From an uncultured Clostridia bacterium (GTDB taxonomy: Bacteria; Bacillota; Clostridia; Oscillospirales; Ruminococcaceae): a stretch of 33,530 bases of DNA. The notes under the pieces were generated by a model. That model searched no databases. It saw only the letters and a list, made by a program, of their open reading frames with translations, and was not told where the DNA came from. How positions within the stretch are numbered: position 1 is the first letter of the stretch; each line of letters starts with the position of its first letter. The translations under genes and the position numbers were made by a program. This document shows positions 25,343 to 33,437 of this stretch, piece after piece. Where the stretch lies: contig CAOJXI010000003.1 of the NCBI GenBank assembly GCA_948465665.1, forward strand, positions 1 to 33,530, in the 5' to 3' direction.

Positions 25343-26134
25343 TTATTTTCTGTAAATGATTACCTGCTTAGAATTAAAATAGGTATCAGAAAAGCTTACT
25401 TCCTGCAAACGTTCCTCTGTAATGGTCATACCTGCGGCAATCATGTCAATGTTGCCGGATTGGAGCGCCATAATTAAACCGTCAAAAGCCATGTTGGTAA
25501 TTTCCAGCTTTTTCCCGTTATCTGCCGCAATTTCCCGGCACATGGCAATGTCAAAACCTACTACGTCGGTTCCGTCCAGAAATTCAAAGGGAGGGAATTC
25601 TGCATTGGTACCCATTTTAATAACGTCTGTATTATTTGCGGACTTGTCCTCTAATTCTTTCCATTTGCCGGAAGCAATGGTATCAAGCAGGGTATTATAG
25701 GTATCTCCCTGTTTGATTTTTTCAAGGGATGCGTTGATTTGTTCCAGTAAAGCAGTATCTTCTTTGCGTACTGCAATAGCGTATTCCTCAGCTTCCAAAC
25801 CGGGATCGAATATGGTAAAGGTATCGTTTTCCGCTACAATGGATTCAGCGGGAAGCTCGTCAATAATGATGCAGTCAATGTTGCCTGCCTTCAATGCTAA
25901 CGCTGCATCCATGCCGGAACGGTAGCCTTTTACATTGTTGTCGGGGTCGCTGCTGTTTTCCTTGGCAATGCCTTCCCCTGTCGTGCCGGATTGTACGCCG
26001 ATTTTCAGGCTTGCGATATCTGCCAGGCTGGAAATTTCAATTTTGGGCAGGTTGTTCCCGCTGCATCCTGACAGCATACCAGCGGAAATTACCGCCGCCA
26101 TGAAAAACGCGCCTGCTTTTTTTAACATATTCAT
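25343..26134 (-). CDS. Amino acid ABC transporter substrate-binding lipoprotein with circularly permuted lobes
   Basis: Lipobox 'GMLSGCSG', then lobe-2-type sequence followed by lobe-1-type sequence ending 'FSDTYFNSKQVIIYRK*'. Confidence 0.9.
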   Translation of the reverse strand: MNMLKKAGAFFMAAVISAGMLSGCSGNNLPKIEISSLADIASLKIGVQSGTTGEGIAKENSSDPDNNVKGYRSGMDAALALKAGNIDCIIIDELPAESIVAENDTFTIFDPGLEAEEYAIAVRKEDTALLEQINASLEKIKQGDTYNTLLDTIASGKWKELEDKSANNTDVIKMGTNAEFPPFEFLDGTDVVGFDIAMCREIAADNGKKLEITNMAFDGLIMALQSGNIDMIAAGMTITEERLQEVSFSDTYFNSKQVIIYRK

Positions 26135-26388
26135 GATAATTCCTCCAAGTATCAGTTTGCGGGACGCTCCCGGTTGGAAGCTTTCCTGCGTGAATAATAT
26201 ATCACACAATATACGCAAATGCAAGGGAATTTCGGAGGATATTTGAATTTTTATTCATTATCATTCATATTAACTACAATAACAGGGCTTTGAAATGATT
26301 TTTTTGCCTAAACTGCTGCTGCCTTCCCCATATAATGGAACGTTAATCAATCTCAAGTTGTTTAGGCAATGCCTGAAGATGGGAACTG

Positions 26389-27627
26389 CTATGGGCCGCT
26401 GGGATCAAAATACCCGCTGTATTTAATGTCTTCAACAACATCTCCTCCTGTTCCAGATACCATATGGATGCTGGAACGGAGGATTTTATCCAGCCTTTGG
26501 ATTCTATTCCGCAAAGCATTTGCTATAGCTCTGCGGCGGTTTTCATCCAAAAACAGAGAATTTTTGGTGAGTTCCATCCACTCATCTTCAATGTTATCCA
26601 ACTTTTCCAGTTCCAGCCAGTCAAAAGAGGAAACCAATTTTATTTGCTCTTCGTGGCTGGTCTTAAATGGCTTGCAGACTGCTTTCACACTGCCAATCAT
26701 AGTGGCTGGTTTGTCAAACCAGAGGGATGTTCCGCTATCATAAATGGGGGCTGCGCCTGTATATTTCAGCGTTTCAGCATCACGCAGTACACCAAAATTG
26801 TTTTGGTGCCGATCCTCATTGAAAATGATGTAATCCAATACGATCATTTGATCCACTGCCAGTTGAATCCCAGGGATGCCCAAGGCGCTGCAGCAGTTCA
26901 GGTAATGTTGATGTATGGAAATATGATTGGGTTTTCTTTCAGTCTGCATGATATACCATGCAGTAATCAGTTCTGAGTCAGAAGTAATAAAGTCTTCGCA
27001 TAAACTGTATGGGTAGTCTTCCTGCACTGTCAAAGAGTATGATGTATGAGGAATCCCAAGGCGTTTCATAATGATGCTGGCAATGACCTCATTGTAGGGT
27101 TCCTGCTGGGTGGCGCCGCTGCCGCCTTTGAGTAAGCAGCGTTTTCCATCCGCAATGACCCACTTCTTCTTCAGCCAGCCATCCGAAGTGTTGTCCGGCG
27201 ACATCATGTTCATTCTTTCGCTGGACGGGCCCCGGCCAAAAAGGATATTTCCCACATCGTCGGAAAAATCATTTTGGAAGAAATTAATGTCCTCCCACTG
27301 GATGTTTTCCGATACCGGGCATATCCAATATTGATCCGATAGGCTGAGCCCCAGACATTTTTCCAAAAGGAGCTGTGTGCTGGACACGCCCAGTTTTTTG
27401 AGCGCATCCTGGATGCGGTCACGGCTGGCAGGGATTGCCCTTCCAGCCCACCATGAATTAAGCGCTTGCCGGTCTGCAATCCCATTTTTTACAGGTATTC
27501 CAACCGGGATGTGTTCCGGGTTCTTTATCGTGCCAATGGAACGAATCACCCCCGTGGCGCCGTCTAACTGGATATCGGCAGCAGGGATATGCTTGTGCAT
27601 TAGGATATAATTTCTGTTTGCCACCAT
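26389..27627 (-). CDS. HipA-like C-terminal domain protein kinase
   Basis: 'WVIADGKRCLLKGGSG...EPYNEVIASIIMKRLGI', 'DYIIFNEDRHQNNFGVLRD', 'APIYDSGTSLW' kinase-type motifs. Confidence 0.75.
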   Translation of the reverse strand: MVANRNYILMHKHIPAADIQLDGATGVIRSIGTIKNPEHIPVGIPVKNGIADRQALNSWWAGRAIPASRDRIQDALKKLGVSSTQLLLEKCLGLSLSDQYWICPVSENIQWEDINFFQNDFSDDVGNILFGRGPSSERMNMMSPDNTSDGWLKKKWVIADGKRCLLKGGSGATQQEPYNEVIASIIMKRLGIPHTSYSLTVQEDYPYSLCEDFITSDSELITAWYIMQTERKPNHISIHQHYLNCCSALGIPGIQLAVDQMIVLDYIIFNEDRHQNNFGVLRDAETLKYTGAAPIYDSGTSLWFDKPATMIGSVKAVCKPFKTSHEEQIKLVSSFDWLELEKLDNIEDEWMELTKNSLFLDENRRRAIANALRNRIQRLDKILRSSIHMVSGTGGDVVEDIKYSGYFDPSGP

Positions 27628-27770
27628 ATCACCTCTTTTGTTTTTGCTGTTACTTCTGCCAACCTATATTTTCCACTGTTGCCTTGTATCCTCTGTTCCC
27701 TCAAAATATTCTGTTATAATTGACCCCGCCTTTCTTTTTTAGTCAATTATATCACTTTTTCTTTCCATTT

Positions 27771-27950
27771 TCATGCGGCTGCCCTGTGTTCCGCCCCCAA
27801 AAGCCCCCATATGCTGTCTGCGCCGGCGTTTAACGCTTGCTGGAATATTTCTTCGTCGTCCGATTTAAGGGTAATGTCTGCTTTAGGGGCAGGGGAACAG
27901 CCCGTTATTGATAACATAATAACTGTAATGATAAGTATGAAATATTTCAA
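27771..27950 (-). CDS. Small putative lipoprotein (59 aa), not in ORF track
   Basis: TTG start right after the upstream stop with AGGATTAGGA; LKYFILIITVIMLSITGCSPAPKADITLKSDDEEIFQQALNAGADSIWGLLGAEHRAAA, lipobox LSITGC. Confidence 0.55.
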   Translation of the reverse strand: MKYFILIITVIMLSITGCSPAPKADITLKSDDEEIFQQALNAGADSIWGLLGAEHRAAA

Positions 27951-27953
27951 TTC

Positions 27954-28364
27954 CTAATCCTTCCCGCTTGGTACAGCCTTAACATAGATTTCTGAACCGT
28001 CGTCCAAAACCTCGACAAGCCTGCTTTCTCCTTCTTCCAAATCGCTGAGGTCTATATGTCCCGGCAGGGTTTCCAGATAGGCAAAAAGTTCTTCATAGGT
28101 AGAAATTTCTCCCTCGCCGGGATCGAAGCCTTCCACCTTAGCGCGATAAAATTCTATCATTTCTGAAAGATGTTCTTCTTCGGACATATCTTTATTGTCC
28201 TCCATGTTGACGTATACCGTCTTTTTTGCGTTTTTCGGCGGCGCTTCATCTTGGGAAAATGCTGCAATGGAACCTCCTGCCAGGAGGACTGCCAACACTA
28301 TGATTCCACAGATCAATGTTTTTAATTTTATTTTATCGACTCCTTTAAAACGATAGAATCCCAA
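27954..28364 (-). CDS. Hypothetical secreted/membrane-anchored protein
   Basis: Signal/TM 'TLICGIIVLAVLLAGGSIAAFS' and acidic C-terminal region; exact start uncertain. Confidence 0.6.
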   Translation of the reverse strand: MGFYRFKGVDKIKLKTLICGIIVLAVLLAGGSIAAFSQDEAPPKNAKKTVYVNMEDNKDMSEEEHLSEMIEFYRAKVEGFDPGEGEISTYEELFAYLETLPGHIDLSDLEEGESRLVEVLDDGSEIYVKAVPSGKD

Positions 28365-28500
28365 AATATCCTTATCGTTTTTGATATAATCCCTTTGTTT
28401 ATTATATCGACTGATTTCGACAAAAGTAAAGCGCTTTATATAAGGTTATGGAGCAAAAACTTTTAGCTTCTGCTCCATATTGATACTTTTTCTGACAAAA

Positions 28501-29775
28501 TCATTCAGCAAATGGTGTTATAGGATAAGAAATATCCACAGCTTCTTTTTCAAAGGCTTGCGGAGAAATATAATAATAGTTCCCTTCTGGTTCCGCTTCC
28601 TTTGCTGCACTTGTATTGGAAGGTATTACTTTTAAAATTAAACTGTTATCCTCTCCTACGGAAAGAGACAGCAATGTATTATCTCCAATATTTTCTAATC
28701 TTTTCCAAGGAAGCTCCTTTAAATCCAATGTATCTGGTTCAAACCGTATAATAGCCTTTCTTCCATAATCAAGAAGAAATAAATCCTTTTCGGTATTATA
28801 AAAAGAGTTGCATTTTGAATAAATTACTGACTCTAGCTCATCATAAATTAAGGATGCAATTATTTTTGATGTATCTCCCTCAGCTTGAACAATAAATGAC
28901 CCCTGGGAACTATCATGTTGGATATAGAAACAGCCATTATCAAGAGCTACCAAATATCCGGGACAATAGTCTTGATAATAACGAGATTTATATTCAGAAA
29001 TTTCACTCGGCAAAATAATTTTTTCCTTTTGATTCCCTTCTAAATCATACCCTAGAAGATAATGTTCCTTTTGCACTGTATTAATAGGCTTTGTTATATA
29101 AACCCATATCATATTATTATGATATGAAGCCGCATTTACATAATCTTCTGTCTCAAACTCTATAACAGGTTTCATAGTATCTTCTATACAGTTGTAAAGA
29201 TAAACCCCTTGGGTTGAATATCCATCCCAGTTTTTCATCCATATTAGAAATTCGTTTTGACTGAGCCATTCTAATTGAGATGTTATCATCCCTCTGCTTC
29301 CATAATTATAACCTTTTTTAAGAGTTTTTTGGTTAAAGTCATAAATATATGTTCCAATTTCAGGCTGCGGAGTAGGATTAAGAGAAAGATTAACTGGTTG
29401 TGTGTCCATTCCTACTATATACAGTTTTCCATCTTGCAATAAACAGGAACCATTATGGTAATCTGCAACATTCATATTTTGCTGAAATTTTTCTGTATCA
29501 TTGGTAAGGGTTTTGCTCTTTAAATTATATGTTCCATATTGTATATTTTTTTTGTGAAGTGTATATTTATCACGTTCCCTTCCTTCTAACGTTTCCTCAG
29601 TCTCTCCAGCATAACAGATGTAAGCTGTATCCTTATCCAGTGCAAGAATTTTAACTGATTCTGGATATTGTATATTAAAATGTAATTCTTGAATAGTATT
29701 ATCTTTAATCGGTTGACAGGATGCCAAAATAACGCACAGAGAGATTAAGCAGAAAGATTTGATAAATAGTTTCAT
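28501..29775 (-). CDS. Hypothetical lipoprotein (possible beta-propeller-like)
   Basis: Lipobox 'CVILASCQP'; long soluble domain with repeated aromatic/Asp-Gly turns. Confidence 0.65.
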   Translation of the reverse strand: MKLFIKSFCLISLCVILASCQPIKDNTIQELHFNIQYPESVKILALDKDTAYICYAGETEETLEGRERDKYTLHKKNIQYGTYNLKSKTLTNDTEKFQQNMNVADYHNGSCLLQDGKLYIVGMDTQPVNLSLNPTPQPEIGTYIYDFNQKTLKKGYNYGSRGMITSQLEWLSQNEFLIWMKNWDGYSTQGVYLYNCIEDTMKPVIEFETEDYVNAASYHNNMIWVYITKPINTVQKEHYLLGYDLEGNQKEKIILPSEISEYKSRYYQDYCPGYLVALDNGCFYIQHDSSQGSFIVQAEGDTSKIIASLIYDELESVIYSKCNSFYNTEKDLFLLDYGRKAIIRFEPDTLDLKELPWKRLENIGDNTLLSLSVGEDNSLILKVIPSNTSAAKEAEPEGNYYYISPQAFEKEAVDISYPITPFAE

Positions 29776-29867
29776 TTTATTTCCTTCCCATTCGTATAAT
29801 TTTCACATATAGGGAAGCACCGATATATGATTGGTGCTTCCCTGTCCAACTTACAAAATGTTAAATA

Positions 29868-30593
29868 CTAACAAAGGATAACATTATCGTAGTCTTTAAT
29901 AACATCATACATAAGGCTATTGGCAATCCATTTAACCCCTGCTGTACCAGAACGACCAGGATCAACAATGAAAACCTTATTTGTTCCAGTATTAATCCCA
30001 CTTACATTTAGATAATGTACCGCATCGTAGCCAAAGTCAGAAACATGTCTATAGGTGTCAATCACTGGAATGGGGGGATAGTCCCCTATAATTGCATAAT
30101 AAAATTCATTTAGCATATCATCAATGCTATAAACTCCAACCTGCGCATATCCAGTATGTGACTGCCTGTCATTAAGTACATCCAAGAGAGTTTGAATGTC
30201 AATATATTCTGTCTCGTCGGTAGCACCCATAGCACTAGCAAGGCTGGATGTAGATGGAATTGTCCCATTTATATAGGCTAAGGTTTGCTTTGCAGTAAAT
30301 ACTGCACACCATGTAGGGTGTCCAGTTTGTGCATAATGGGGAACACTGATGGTTACAGTCCGTACCCTCTCTAAAGAAAAGGGGTTACTGCGGTTGCCGC
30401 TTAACTTATCCTTAACCTGTGTAATTTGTTCAGGGGTACCAATACGTTCAATGCTCTCTATTTGTTTTTGTGTTGTAGTTAGAAGGTCAGGAACATCCCT
30501 TTTAACATCCTCTGCTGCAAACGCCGGCATAGAGGAAACCGCGCTCATAGAGAGCGCCAAAAGAACCGCCACGAATTTCCTTAGCTTTTTCAT
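29868..30593 (-). CDS. Secreted papain/C39-like cysteine peptidase
   Basis: Signal peptide; 'VPHYAQTGHPTWCAVFTAKQTLAY' (Q and C), 'DAVHYLNVSGI' (H), 'VFIVDP' (D). Confidence 0.78.
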   Translation of the reverse strand: MKKLRKFVAVLLALSMSAVSSMPAFAAEDVKRDVPDLLTTTQKQIESIERIGTPEQITQVKDKLSGNRSNPFSLERVRTVTISVPHYAQTGHPTWCAVFTAKQTLAYINGTIPSTSSLASAMGATDETEYIDIQTLLDVLNDRQSHTGYAQVGVYSIDDMLNEFYYAIIGDYPPIPVIDTYRHVSDFGYDAVHYLNVSGINTGTNKVFIVDPGRSGTAGVKWIANSLMYDVIKDYDNVILC

Positions 30594-30673
30594 AAGAAAA
30601 GCCCTCCTTAATTATTTTATTCCCATACTGCGCACATATAGGAATTCTCAGGAAATTTCCCTATTGCTAAATA

Positions 30674-30701
30674 AAGACAACTAAGAAGAAAAAACGTGAC
30701 G
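30674..30701 (-). promoter_or_regulatory. Candidate ECF promoter for the C39-like peptidase
   Basis: Minus strand CGTCAC - 16 nt - TGTCTT after an A/T-rich tract. Confidence 0.6.
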
Positions 30702-30733
30702 AAAAAATTTTGGAAAAAATTTTTTTAAAAAAC

Positions 30734-30761
30734 CGTCACGTTTCGGCTGTTCAGTTGTCTT
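30734..30761 (+). promoter_or_regulatory. Candidate autoregulated ECF sigma promoter
   Basis: CGTCAC - 16 nt - TGTCTT, same motif and spacing as the divergent one. Confidence 0.6.
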
Positions 30762-30785
30762 AATTGAAAAGGAGGTGAAAAGGGC

Positions 30786-31346
30786 GTGGGAGAAGTAAAA
30801 GAAAGAAGTCCTTTATTCAATGGCGAGGCACGAAAGAAACTGATTGAAAGGGTATACCGGAGTTCGTTTCAAAAGCTGTGCTGGTTTTCCTATACAATTG
30901 CAGAGGATATGGAAACAGCCGAAGAACTTACAACTGAGGCATTTGTCAGACTAATGGAACATCAGCCGGAACTATACGAAGAAAGTGAAGAGGGTATCAT
31001 TAGATATCTTTGCGCAAGTATCCGAAATATTAGTTTAAATTGGATAAAAGGACAAAAGTTTCGGGAACATCTCTCACTTAATGCTACATTAATGGACGAT
31101 CTTTCCCTTTTCGAAGTGATTGCAGACCCTAACGAGACTCCAGAACAGAAAGTCTCGCGTCAGGAGATGTACAATACGCTGCATAATGCAATTGAACAAC
31201 TGTCCCTAAGACAAAAGAAATGTATAGAGTTTTACATACAGGGACTAGACCATAACGAAATTGCAAAGCGGATGAATATAACCCCTGACGCATCAAGATC
31301 ACTTAGAGCTAGAGCAATTGAAAATCTGCGTTCCATTCTGGGTTGA
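30786..31346 (+). CDS. RNA polymerase sigma factor, ECF-like (sigma-70 family)
   Basis: Region 2 'IAEDMETAEELTTEAFVRLMEH...YLCASIRNISLNWIKGQKFR' and region 4 'AIEQLSLRQKKCIEFYIQGLDHNEIAKRMNITPDASRSLRARAIENLR'; GTG start with AAGGAGGTG. Confidence 0.9.
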   Translation: MGEVKERSPLFNGEARKKLIERVYRSSFQKLCWFSYTIAEDMETAEELTTEAFVRLMEHQPELYEESEEGIIRYLCASIRNISLNWIKGQKFREHLSLNATLMDDLSLFEVIADPNETPEQKVSRQEMYNTLHNAIEQLSLRQKKCIEFYIQGLDHNEIAKRMNITPDASRSLRARAIENLRSILG

Positions 31347-31382
31347 AACCTCAATCAATAAAAGCGGAAGGAAGGTGAGTCC

Positions 31383-32114
31383 ATGTTTCCCCATGAAGAA
31401 AATAACCATTCTTTTAAATGGACACAGGAAGAAGAGGAGGAAGCGTATAAGGAATTTTTGGAATCTATGAAAACGTTCCCAGAATCTCAGATAACTCAGG
31501 AAAAATTCTTTTCAGAGGAAAAGCTGGAACGCATCCACGAACGGATTTTTGGACAAACCAAGCCTAAACGGTTTCCACGTGCAAAGAAATTTTGGGTAAT
31601 TGTTGCAGCTGCTGCCGCTATTTTAGGTACTATGACGACAGCGGCAGCTTTTCAGAACCGCTTTCGAAGGTTTTTTCTTCATGAATCCAGCATTGCCACG
31701 GATGTAGAAGTCCTGCCGCCGGATGATGGCGAAAACAGCGAAACAATCTCTTATTATTGGGATGCCGAGTATGTACCGGAAGGGTATACCGTTTATTTTT
31801 CGGATATTTCCGATATGGATACTACAATTATGTATACTAATGAGGGGGAAAACCCTATTACAATTTCAACAATCTCTCTTACTGCAATCCCATCCATTGA
31901 TACAGAGGATACACAAAAACAGGATGTGGAAATTGCTGGCGGCTCAGGATATCTATATACCACATCAGATGAGTCCAAAATAAGGCTGCTGCTTTTATAT
32001 GCTGATTGTGTCCTTTTTATCAGCGGGGAAGGGATTTCTCGGGAGGAACTGTTTAAAATGACAGACTCCCTTTATACAACAAATATTACCATAAATCAGG
32101 AGGATTTGCAATGA
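31383..32114 (+). CDS. Membrane-anchored probable anti-sigma factor with DUF4367-like extracellular domain
   Basis: Cytosolic N-terminus, single TM 'FWVIVAAAAAILGTMTTAAAF', 'YVPEGYTVYFSDISDMDTTIMYTNEGENPITIS...GGSGYLYTTSDESKIRLLLLYADCVLFISGEGISREELFKMTDSL'. Confidence 0.78.
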   Translation: MFPHEENNHSFKWTQEEEEEAYKEFLESMKTFPESQITQEKFFSEEKLERIHERIFGQTKPKRFPRAKKFWVIVAAAAAILGTMTTAAAFQNRFRRFFLHESSIATDVEVLPPDDGENSETISYYWDAEYVPEGYTVYFSDISDMDTTIMYTNEGENPITISTISLTAIPSIDTEDTQKQDVEIAGGSGYLYTTSDESKIRLLLLYADCVLFISGEGISREELFKMTDSLYTTNITINQEDLQ

Positions 32115-32551
32115 ACATCAGAAAAATTTTAGCGTCTGTTTTGACCGTAAGCGCGGTAATATGCTCCATAGGGAACGGCGTATTTGCTTATGAAAGCAGA
32201 AACGAGGGAGAAAATGTCTCTGTGCAAAATGAGGGATCTGTTTTAAGATATGCCCAAATAGCAAAATTCACTCCCACAATTAACTCCAGCGGATCTATCA
32301 AAGTCAGTCTCACCCTTCGGTCTGGTTTAGACTATTCCATGACGCTTGAACTTGAACAGTATGTCGGCGGTTCCTGGGAGTCCATCGACAGTTGGTATTT
32401 AGATGGGAATTATGCTGGCACCATCTCCGAAAGCTGTTCTTTGGAAAGCGGGGAAAGATACCGCGCCCGCGCCTATGTGGAGGTATACGACGAATACGGG
32501 GATATTGTGGAAAGCACCACTAAGTATTCCTCCGCTATAACTGCCCGCTGA
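32111..32551 (+). CDS. Small secreted protein, DUF6147-like
   Basis: Signal peptide; 'YAQIAKFTPTINSSGSIKVSLTLRSG...GGSWESIDSWYLDG...SGERYRARAYVEVYDEYGDIVESTTKYSSAITAR'; ATGA overlap with upstream gene. Confidence 0.7.
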   Translation: MNIRKILASVLTVSAVICSIGNGVFAYESRNEGENVSVQNEGSVLRYAQIAKFTPTINSSGSIKVSLTLRSGLDYSMTLELEQYVGGSWESIDSWYLDGNYAGTISESCSLESGERYRARAYVEVYDEYGDIVESTTKYSSAITAR

Positions 32552-32650
32552 AACCTGCTCCTGCTTTTTCCATCATAATTCCAAAATTTCCAGAGGTTCC
32601 CATACCGCTTTCCCGCAGTATGGGAACCGCCCTTTTCATCTATAAAATTC

Positions 32651-32680
32651 TTGACAAAGCCTTTTCGGGGGATGTATAAT
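32651..32680 (+). promoter_or_regulatory. Antitoxin sRNA promoter, locus 3
   Basis: TTGACA - 18 nt - TATAAT. Confidence 0.8.
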
Positions 32681-32686
32681 AAAAAC

Positions 32687-32771
32687 AAATGAGGGGCCCG
32701 TAAGACGGCTGCTCCCCCTACTGGTTACAAAGAAATAGCCGTAGAGTTGTCAGTCTGGCGGCTATTTCTTT
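32687..32771 (+). ncRNA. Candidate type I antitoxin sRNA, locus 3
   Basis: Terminator GAAATAGCCG-tagagttgtcagtctgg-CGGCTATTTCTTTG; diverged homolog of loci 1 and 2. Confidence 0.7.
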
Positions 32772-32875
32772 GTTATGTTATGGAACAGATTAATCAACGC
32801 GATAACAAGGTTAATGATACTTACTACCGCAGTTATGGACTGAAGCAAAGCGCTCCAAGTAACAACATCTGCCAT
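32762..32875 (-). CDS. Candidate type I toxin, 37-aa MADVVTWSALLQSITAVVSIINLVIALINLFHNITKK
   Basis: Homolog of 20691-20807; GGGAGGGG SD. Confidence 0.75.
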   Translation of the reverse strand: MADVVTWSALLQSITAVVSIINLVIALINLFHNITKK

Positions 32876-33042
32876 CCGCTTCCCCTCCCTTCTGCGCGCA
32901 GACCGCACGCTTGCGGAAGGGGCTGCACATGCTTCAAAGAAATGTACTCCCCTTCCTGGAAAGTCCGCAGGGGGAGCAGCCGCCCGTCCGGTTTGAATCC
33001 TTGGATGGTCTCCAAACCGCGGGTTCCTCATTTGTTTCTCTA

Positions 33043-33071
33043 AAAATACCATATTTTTCCTATTTTGTCAA
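33043..33071 (-). promoter_or_regulatory. Toxin promoter, locus 3
   Basis: Minus strand TTGACA - 17 nt - TATTTT. Confidence 0.7.
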
Positions 33072-33087
33072 TCGTTTTATGCCGATG

Positions 33088-33128
33088 AAAGGGGTATGCT
33101 GTAAAATTTTGCAGCATACCCCTTATTT
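33088..33128. terminator. Hairpin terminator
   Basis: AAGGGGTATGCTGtaaaattttgCAGCATACCCCTTATTTTG. Confidence 0.65.
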
Positions 33129-33244
33129 TGGGCTGATTTCCAGAATCATCCGATTCTGACTGGGGTTTTTTCTCTCCTTTCGGGGAACCATACCATTACA
33201 GCCGGTTATTACCGGCCTATCATTGTGAAAGAAGGTACTATATT

Positions 33245-33427
33245 ATGAATCGAGTCATGTCTTCCGCTGTATCCGGCCTTGTGCTGACTGCTGCCATTGG
33301 AACCGCTGCCTATATGGCTTCCCACAGCCCCCAAGCCAAACGCAGGAAGTTAAAACGTACTGCCAACCATGCCCTCCATACTTTGGGGGATATGGTGGAC
33401 ACGGTTGCCTGCATGATGCACGGATAA
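33245..33427 (+). CDS. Small membrane-associated protein
   Basis: MNRVMSSAVSGLVLTAAIGTAAYMASHSPQAKRRKLKRTANHALHTLGDMVDTVACMMHG; RBS aagaagg. Confidence 0.6.
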   Translation: MNRVMSSAVSGLVLTAAIGTAAYMASHSPQAKRRKLKRTANHALHTLGDMVDTVACMMHG

Positions 33428-33437
33428 CTGTTCCTAA

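Noticed and set aside
32762-33052. 96-aa minus-strand ORF at face value
   Set aside because: The long N-terminus is the structured untranslated leader; the internal ATG at 32875 has the SD and is conserved in the other two copies.
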